From contig OX419756.1 in NCBI GenBank assembly GCA_948567375.1, forward strand, positions 25,274,552 through 25,338,551: a DNA stretch of 64,000 nucleotides, read 5' to 3'. Position numbers and translations under genes: made by a program. Position 1 is the first letter of the stretch; every line of letters starts with the position of its first letter. This document shows positions 57,830 through 64,000 of the stretch, piece after piece. A model generated the notes under the pieces. The model searched no databases, was not told the DNA's origin, and saw nothing but the letters and a program-made list of their open reading frames with translations. This DNA is from Lunularia cruciata (lineage: Eukaryota; Streptophyta; Marchantiopsida; Lunulariales; Lunulariaceae).

Positions 57830-58278
57830 TGTCACGCCATTGGTAGTTCCGCGTCTAGATGCTCGGACATTGGAGTTCCAATGATGGTAGTTAGAGTTAT
57901 TCTAGCAGTTTCTCAGGGACTACTTTCCGATGGTTAGATTTTGTGTTCGGGGTACTGACTTCACGGTGGGGCCCACCGTCACTTTGCACCATTTGCACCG
58001 TCGAGTGTGCCGTCAGTGGGACCGTTAGGGTTTCAGGGCTAGTTCAAGTCCAGGGGGTATAGTTTCGAAGTGAGCTCCAGAGAGCTCACTTCTTTGATGT
58101 TGAGCCTTTGAGTTCCTGGCTATGGTGGACAGAGGCCGGCGAGCGTCACCTGGATTCTCTATGCTTGAGTGGGTGTGGCTTGACTATAATCAGTGCCCAG
58201 TTGTTGGTAGTTTATAGAGTGACAGATCAAGTACTGATCTGAGTTGAGTTGAGTTGAGAGTGTTAAGCAATTTGATTA
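57830..58278 (+). repeat. P repeat A2
   Basis: 449 bp, second copy of A1, ending GCAATTTGATTA and joined directly to B2. Confidence 0.93.
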
Positions 58279-58384
58279 TTGTGGCACTTTAGAGTCTATG
58301 TATGACTTATGTGTGAGTTGTGCTTTTATAGTGTATGATGTTGACAGCGATGTAGGTTGTGTAGCGATGTATATACGCACGACA
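58279..58384 (+). repeat. P repeat B2 (outer 3' end)
   Basis: 106 bp, second copy of B1, ending at the ACTT target duplication. Confidence 0.93.
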
Positions 58385-58388
58385 ACTT

Positions 58389-58938
58389 CTTGTCCCGTCC
58401 TTTCTTTTCCTTCCTTCCCATCACATGGTTCTCTTGGGATCTTCTCCCCAAACCCTTCCTTAAAACCTTCCAAATATTCTCAAACCCCTATGCCTTGTTA
58501 GACCCGCTACTAAAAATAACAATAACTCTTCAATCTTCCTTGTTCTTCTAGGCACTCTCCTTGAAGCAAGATAGTCCCAGGTTTGGCCATAAATAGGGTA
58601 ACTCCTAGGCCCAATGAACCTAGTCATGGCCCATGTAATACAAGTTTAGGCACAAGTGTTTGTACCACAAGGAAATTCCCGAGCCCATGAAAAGGAAAAA
58701 AGTAAAGAAAGAAATAAGATTTAAAATTTTAAAATTTTGAATGGACTCCAAAGTGTATACACCTTTTTAGGAACCCTCTGGCCTACAAAAACATAAAAGG
58801 AATTACTGACTTCACCAGGGCATGAAGATGTTTGAACACTCAGTAATAAAAATACATCCAAAGCCACTGTAATGCAAGAACTTAGCTCTCATACCAAACC
58901 GGCATCAATGACATGCGTAGATTCTTTTCCCGATGACA
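58389..58938. other. Right part of the unclassified element after P
   Basis: No gene. A CT-rich start, an AAAATTTTAAAATTTTG palindrome near 58723 and the iMet-like site at 58885-58896 (minus) are the only structures seen. Confidence 0.5.
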
Positions 58939-60971
58939 ACGTTGGGACTCTAGTGGTTGGGAGCATGACATTACTACTCCCAAGGGCTCATTGTAGCAAC
59001 CAATTAGTACATCTTCCACTCCTACATCAATTATAGAGGATACGTGGGAGCCAAACATCTATCTTTCCCCTCTTGTAAGCCAAGCTTACAAGAGGTTTTT
59101 GACAAGCTACATGAGTTTTTTTGCCTTCAATATGAAGGATTTGGGTGCTTTAAAAGGACTTGGTATTTGGTTTGAGCTTACTAGTGATACACCAATTTTT
59201 TGACGTCCCTATAGATATAGTGACATGGAGAGTGCATTGATTTAGAATCAAAGTAGAGACCTTTTGAAGGCTAGTTTGGTGTAGATTTCACATGGAGAGT
59301 ATACTTAAGTTACAATGATGCCAACCATGGCATGCATGGCAACTACACAAATAGGTAGATGTGTGGAGATTACCATCCTATTAATTGACAGACTAGGGCT
59401 GATTGGTATAGCATGCTTACACCTAAAGAGATCTTTGATACAATTGAGTGTGCAAAGGTCCTTAACACTTTGGATCTTTGAGGAGGATATATCAATTGCT
59501 AATCAAGGAAGAAGACAAGTCCAAGATAACATTTTGTGCTATTGATCCTCATGGCAAAGATGTATTATATCAATGGAGGTTCTTACCATTTAGGTTAAAG
59601 AATGCTCCTTCCGAGTTCCAAAGAGTCATGGACATGATCCTAGTAGGATTGGATTTTGCTTGGTGCTATATTGATGGCATTTTTTATCTATAGCACTATT
59701 GTGGAGGAGAATGAGAGATATGTGTTGGAGGTGTTTGAGAGGTTGAGATCTCATAGACTCAAATTACATTTTGGGAAGTGTAGATTCTTCCACAAGTAGG
59801 TTGAGTATTTGGGTCACACTATCTACCCTAGAGGACTTGGTATTCAACAAACCAAGGTGAAGGCTATTTCACATATTCCTTAACCTATGGATGTGAGTAG
59901 AGTGTGAGCATTCCTTGGTTTGGAAAACTTCTATCACCAATATTTTAGAGGATTTAATGCCATTGCCAAGGCCTTGACAAAGTTGAGCAAGCTTACACAA
60001 GAGTGGTGTTGGGGATACGAGCAAGAGAGAGTTTTTATAAAACTCAAGGGGAGGTTGACATCTGGTCTTATTCTTAGGAGACCAATCAAAGGATAACCAT
60101 TTTAGGTTCATATTGATTGGAGTGCATTGGGTTTTAGAGCAATGTTCACCCAATAGGATGATGAGGGGAAGGAGTTTGTGGTGGCCAATGTTAGTTGCTT
60201 TAACAATTCAACAAATGCAAAGTATAGTTCATATGAGGAAGAGTGACTAGTAGCAATATGGGCAATAGTACATTTCCAATGTTACCTAATTGGTAACCTC
60301 TTCACTCTAATCATTTACCATCAATCATTGAAGTGATTGATGGAATTCAACAAGCTTTCAATAAAGCTTACATGATGAGTTTTAATTTTACAAGAGTATG
60401 ATTTCACGAACTTAGATGGTGAACTGTGATATAAATGGGTTGAGTAGAAACCCATGTACTAGCCAATAGGATCAGATTGGAGCACATTTTCACAATGAGA
60501 TAAATGAGGAGATGGCACTAGGTTGGCATGCATATACCTTTCTTTTATATTTTTGAGACCTTAGTGGGATCTCTCTCAACACATACAAGGAGAGTTGTTG
60601 AGGTCATATATTCAAAGGGTGGATATATTGGTACATGTCAGCAAGACATTCATGATGATGTCTTAGTGATGGGTTATCTTTGCACTTGTGTTATGGTGAC
60701 ACAGTTGGTGCCAAGGAAAGAGCTTATGTTTTTTAGTAAGCCAAGTGGTTTAGATTGGAGGGTAGACAACTTCTTTGTGTAGGGGAGGATGGTAGAGTGT
60801 GAGTAGTACTACTTCCATCTCAAAGACCGCAAGTGGTATGTCATGATCATGAGGAGCTAGGATATTTTGGACTAAATCATACATATAGCTTACTATAGAG
60901 TCATTATTGGTGACATAATATGCAGACCAATTTACAACAATTTGTCTCTAGATGTATGATTTGTGACCAAG
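58939..60971 (+). pseudogene. D2 second part: RT, RNase H and integrase start
   Basis: Resumes at TTGGGACTCTAGTGGTTGGG, matching P 54385. RT is readable at 59315-59693 (CAIDPHGKDVLYQWRFLP, RLKNAPSEFQRVMD) with the catalytic motif reduced to YIDG. RNase H (about 60110-60420) and the region before integrase (60528-60782) follow with many stops. It ends in the integrase zinc region at about 60971, where R-type RNase H sequence is joined mid-domain, so a deletion or recombination, not a clean insertion, made this junction. Confidence 0.83.
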
Positions 60972-61058
60972 AGATGAGCATGATCATCCAATAGTTTATA
61001 CTAGTAAGCAGATGGTTTCAATAGAAAAGAGCTACTCTGTCATGGAGAGGGAAGGGTT
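60972..61058 (+). pseudogene. R2, RNase H fragment of an R-type element, first part
   Basis: Matches R 35229-35310 (DHPIVYTSKQMVS). Cut by X2 at 61059. Confidence 0.8.
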
Positions 61059-61785
61059 TGTGTGGTACTCAAATTTTTATTTTTTTGTTTGATTTGGAGG
61101 AAGAAGTGTACACATAAAGTCGTATTGAACCCAAATAGCATTGAAAGAAGAAGAATTGTGTCTTTGGGTTGCAGCCCAGAAGAAGAAGAATTTTGTCTTT
61201 GGATTGCAACCCAAAGTGAAGTGACTTTGCATCAGAACCAAAGTACTTGGGATCAGACTTGGCACAAAGAAACCCGGAGTAAGGAAAATTTGCCGTGGGG
61301 TGATCAGCCCAATGCAAAGATGATGTAATAAATTCCTTTTGGATTTGTCAATCAAGAAAGGATAGGTAAGAAAATGGCTAAGGTGCAAATGACTAACCTT
61401 GATAGTGCCAGGATTAACTCATGCAAAAGGTGTGAGCTTTAGTGAAGATTGATAGAAGAGTGACCAATCAATGAAGCACTATAAAATTGAAACTTCATTG
61501 AGTGGATTTCAAAATGTCACGCAAGTATCCTAAGCCACTGAGCAGTAGACCCAAAGGAGTGCCTATAGCAAAGCCAATTGATAGTTTGATGTTTAACAAT
61601 CTTGAAGGATTTAGGATCTCGAGACCAAGAGAGGGCGGAATTATCTTTTAGCTATCATGCATTAGAGATCATACAATGCCAAAGAAGGATGAGAAGAAGA
61701 GTCCTTCACTTGCAATGAGAAATCTGATTCTTTGAAGGTTAGATATGATACACAAGATCAAAGTACTGAATACGCTTAGTATCAC

Positions 61786-62880
61786 ATTCTTGGCATGGAA
61801 CTAGAACTTGAGTTTTTCAAGCAAAAGTAGCTATGAGTAATTGTGAGGAGGGGCCTGAGAATGAAGGGAAGCAAGGAAATCCGGCTTGATGGACAGAGTC
61901 GAATTGGAGATTGGTGTTGGGAAGAGAGGCCAATGAGGACATTAGGGCTATGTTGCTTGGGAAGGGAGAGGCTACGGAGGAGACGTACAAAATTCACTAT
62001 GTCGTGCACAAAGAACATGTACAAAGTTGATACCTATCGTGACCCGATCAGGTGAAGTATTGTTAGGGCAATGATGGCACTCTTCAAGTTGGACCACATG
62101 ACGTTTGTGATGAAGCACCAAGCGGTGTTCTTTTATCAAGTGTTTGTAGGAATGCCGATGAATTGGGCAAAGTGTTTTCATCAAAGAACGTGGTAGATCT
62201 CTCCTCTCCCATTGGTCAAGCACGTAGTGTGTGTGGTGTTGGAGAGATTGAGATGCTTCCCACTATTTGGTATTGTTTGCTGCACATTTCTACTTTGGAT
62301 TGAATCTGACAGAGGAGACCGAGCAAAGGAAGACGGTGTCTCACTTTCATCTAGACTTAAGAAAAGCTTCGGATGAGGAGGAACAATAGTATATCCGGCA
62401 CACCCAAAGTAGTGATGATCCTTATGCAAGAAGGGTGCAGCACATGAGAGTAGCAATGACTATCCCAAAGATGAGGAAGAAGAAAGTAGAAGACATCAAG
62501 TTGAATAAACTATTGATTTGCTTGAGAGATCAAGTAGATAAGAAGATGTTAGAAGTAGGAGACAATGTAAGTCTCAGATTATATTTAGTACATTTAGAGT
62601 TAGAGAGACTTTGGAGTAGTGTGGAGGGAGATAAGAAGTTCAAATTTATAGACGTAGGAGTGCAAGTGTCTTTGGATCAGTTATCTAAGACATTAGAGAT
62701 AGATGGATCAAAAGATAAAGACATAGATAGTGTACCAATGGTCTTAATTATAGAATGTAGTGAAGAAATTATAGAATTGGTAGAGGGTGTAGTAGAATAG
62801 ACCCAAAGAAGGAGAAGTAATAGGAGGATCATTGGGTTTGGAAGCCAAAATTGAGGTTGACATTGAATGAGAGTAATAAT
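61786..62880 (+). pseudogene. X2 ORF remnant
   Basis: Shares with X1 the SGLMDRVELEIGVGKR region, AAHFYFGLNL and FHLDLRKASDEEEQ, and the same C-terminus (VDIE, stop near 62865). The Glu/Ser-rich middle of X1 is missing. The best open piece, 62435-62800, is Lys/Glu/Leu-rich with heptad character. Function unknown. Confidence 0.55.
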
Positions 62881-63672
62881 AGTTTTGAGATTTGAAGAGG
62901 CGGATATGAAGAGGTGCATTGTCATTTTGGATCTATAGGTTGGAATAGTTATTGTAGAATGGTATAGTTGTTAGTTAACTATCAAAATGCTTTGCCTATT
63001 TATAGGAGGCATTTGTAGTGTAATGTTGTTCAATTTTCATAGTTTCTAAAGATAGATAAAGTGAAGTGCTGGTTCTTAGTGCTTGTTGCTTGAGCTTAAT
63101 TCCAAGTATCATGTTTGTGTTTGTGTTTGTGAGTGTTTGGAGAAGTTTGAAGTGCAAGTCAGTATGTTTGTTGGATGTCGGATTCTGTAGCCTTGATCTT
63201 TATTTTGTGTGTTTGATCTTGAGTGAAGTGCAATCGGAGCAATGCCTTGACAAATCTGAGAAGAATTGTAGTGTTGGTAGTATTCTGCATTTGTGAGTGC
63301 AGCGTGAGTTTGATGTGAAGCAATTTTGATAAAGGAAGTTGTGCCTTCAGTGGAGGAGCGGAACAAAATTTTGAGGCAAAGTTGTTTTGCAATGAAGTAG
63401 TCATCTTTGGGAGAATATGAATCATCACAATTGATGTTGGTTTGGAAAGATTGGAAAGTGTTGTGATTATGAGTGTGTAATTTGTGATGAGACTATAATC
63501 TATGCTTGTTACTCTCTTTTGGGTATGGTTTGTACCTGAGAGACTAAAGAAAACCTCAAGAAGAACTAAATTGTTCTTTTTGCTTTGTATTTGACCATTT
63601 TTGACTTGTATCTTTATGGGAATGAACTTTTACTTGTTGATTACCGCAAAAGTGATACTTGTTGTGTTGTCA
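62881..63672 (+). repeat. X2 3' terminal region, LTR-like
   Basis: Aligned with the complement of 2590-3380. A TATA-like CTATTTATAGG lies at 62996-63006. Only one copy is present. Confidence 0.5.
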
Positions 63673-63677
63673 TAGAT

Positions 63678-64000
63678 TGGCAATGATCTTTGGTCTTAGG
63701 ATGTTTAGACACTACTTGATTGGAGGGAAAGCCAACATTGTCACTAATCATAAGGCTTTGAAGTACATCTTCAACAAGCTTAATGTGGAAGAGAGGTTAT
63801 CAAGATGGATGATACTCTTGTATGAGTATGACTTTACCATCAAAGATAGGCCAATGAAGAAATATGCAAATGTTGATTTTTATCTAGGGCTTATGATCAT
63901 GATGAAGATGAGCCAATGGATGATTCCTTCCTAGATGAGGAGCTCATGATAATCTCAATCACTCAAGAGGCTCCAATGGAGTACAAGGAGATTGTGGACT
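63678..64000 (+). pseudogene. R2, RNase H and following linker, second part
   Basis: AMIFGLRMFRHYLIGGKANI, NHKALKYIFNKLN and WMILLYEYDFTIKDRP match R RNase H from 35317. Asp in VTDHK is Asn here. It runs off the window edge. Confidence 0.85.

Larger units (their letters stand above)
48442..58384 (+). mobile_element. P, methyltransferase-encoding retrotransposon with split direct repeats
   Basis: 9,943 bp: A1 48442-48890, leader, polyprotein 50156-57553, purine tract, B1 57722-57827, GC, A2 57830-58278, B2 58279-58384. A 4-bp target duplication, ACTT, is at 48438-48441 and 58385-58388. Ends are TGTCACGCC and CGCACGACA. It is the same family and layout as M, in opposite orientation and at an unrelated site. 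A1 and A2 differ at about ten positions, all transitions by my reading. Confidence 0.93.
45484..58938 (-). mobile_element. Unclassified element interrupting D2, itself split by P
   Basis: Outer ends are TGTCATGGGGA (45484) and TCCCGATGACA (58938), a short inverted repeat of the TG...CA kind. The flanks ATGT and ACGT may be a decayed 4-bp duplication, and D2 continues across. On the minus strand near the right end, TGGTATGAGAGC (58885-58896) resembles a tRNA-iMet primer site, about 40 bp inside the end. No RT, integrase or other domain is readable in its roughly 3.5 kb (45484-48441 plus 58385-58938). It is probably a non-autonomous LTR-type element, and I am unsure of the class. Confidence 0.5.
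61059..63672 (+). mobile_element. X2, second member of the X family
   Basis: Inserted in R2 RNase H. The flanks GGGTT (61054-61058) and AGATT (63673-63677) may be a decayed 5-bp duplication. It starts TGTGTGGTACTC and ends GTTGTCAT, matching both ends of X1. It lacks a 5' LTR, as X1 does. Confidence 0.7.

Noticed and set aside
57722-58384. B1-A2-B2 as a solo repeat nested into the 3' end of the element
   Set aside because: The same structure occurs in M to the base, and the 4-bp target duplications lie outside A1 and B2. Two identical nested events are unlikely.

Overview
The window is about 64 kb of nested, mostly decayed LTR retrotransposons. I see no convincing host gene, tRNA, rRNA or CRISPR array. 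The host is a land plant with a large repeat-filled genome. Evidence: Ty3/gypsy chromoviruses with a C-terminal chromodomain and an initiator-Met primer site, an Athila/Tat-like Ty3/gypsy element with a tRNA-Asp-like primer site, and layer upon layer of insertions. A gymnosperm is my best guess, not proven.

Layout. 1-7518: decayed chromovirus C1, split by X1 (2590-6317, minus strand, unfamiliar family with a gag-like/coiled-coil ORF). 7519-8568: tail and LTR of an R-type element (R0), into which C1 went. 8569-11346: no recognisable gene. 11347-15234: internally deleted Ty3/gypsy element G3 (minus). 15272-16113 and 39456-~40525: old copy D1 of the methyltransferase element family. Inside D1 sits chromovirus C2 (16114-39450). 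Inside C2 sits methyltransferase element M (19993-37734, minus). Inside the 5' repeat of M sits the young, nearly intact element R (29790-37607). 42395-45483 and 58939-60971: second old methyltransferase copy D2, split by an unclassified element (45484-58938). That element carries a 105-bp minisatellite and is itself split by methyltransferase element P (48442-58384, plus). 60972-64000: piece of an R-type element (R2), split by X2 (61059-63672).

The standout is the M/P family. Each copy encodes one long polyprotein of about 2,460 codons: gag, zinc knuckles, retropepsin, a complete-looking C5-cytosine DNA methyltransferase, reverse transcriptase, RNase H, DDE integrase and a C-terminal PHD finger. 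Its ends are not ordinary LTRs. Both copies have the layout A1 - internal - B1 - GC - A2 - B2, with A about 449 bp and B 106 bp. These are split direct repeats, an arrangement known from tyrosine-recombinase retrotransposons, yet this element has a DDE integrase and 4-bp target-site duplications. A purine tract lies just before B1, and no tRNA-type primer site follows A1. In both copies stop codons and indels break the polyprotein. M keeps one frame from gag through RNase H, broken only by stops. P has a changed RT active site, a changed PHD cysteine and several frameshifts.

A second notable feature is the chromovirus LTR, which carries perfect heat-shock-element-like triplets (TTCnnGAAnnTTC) upstream of a TATA box in both elements.
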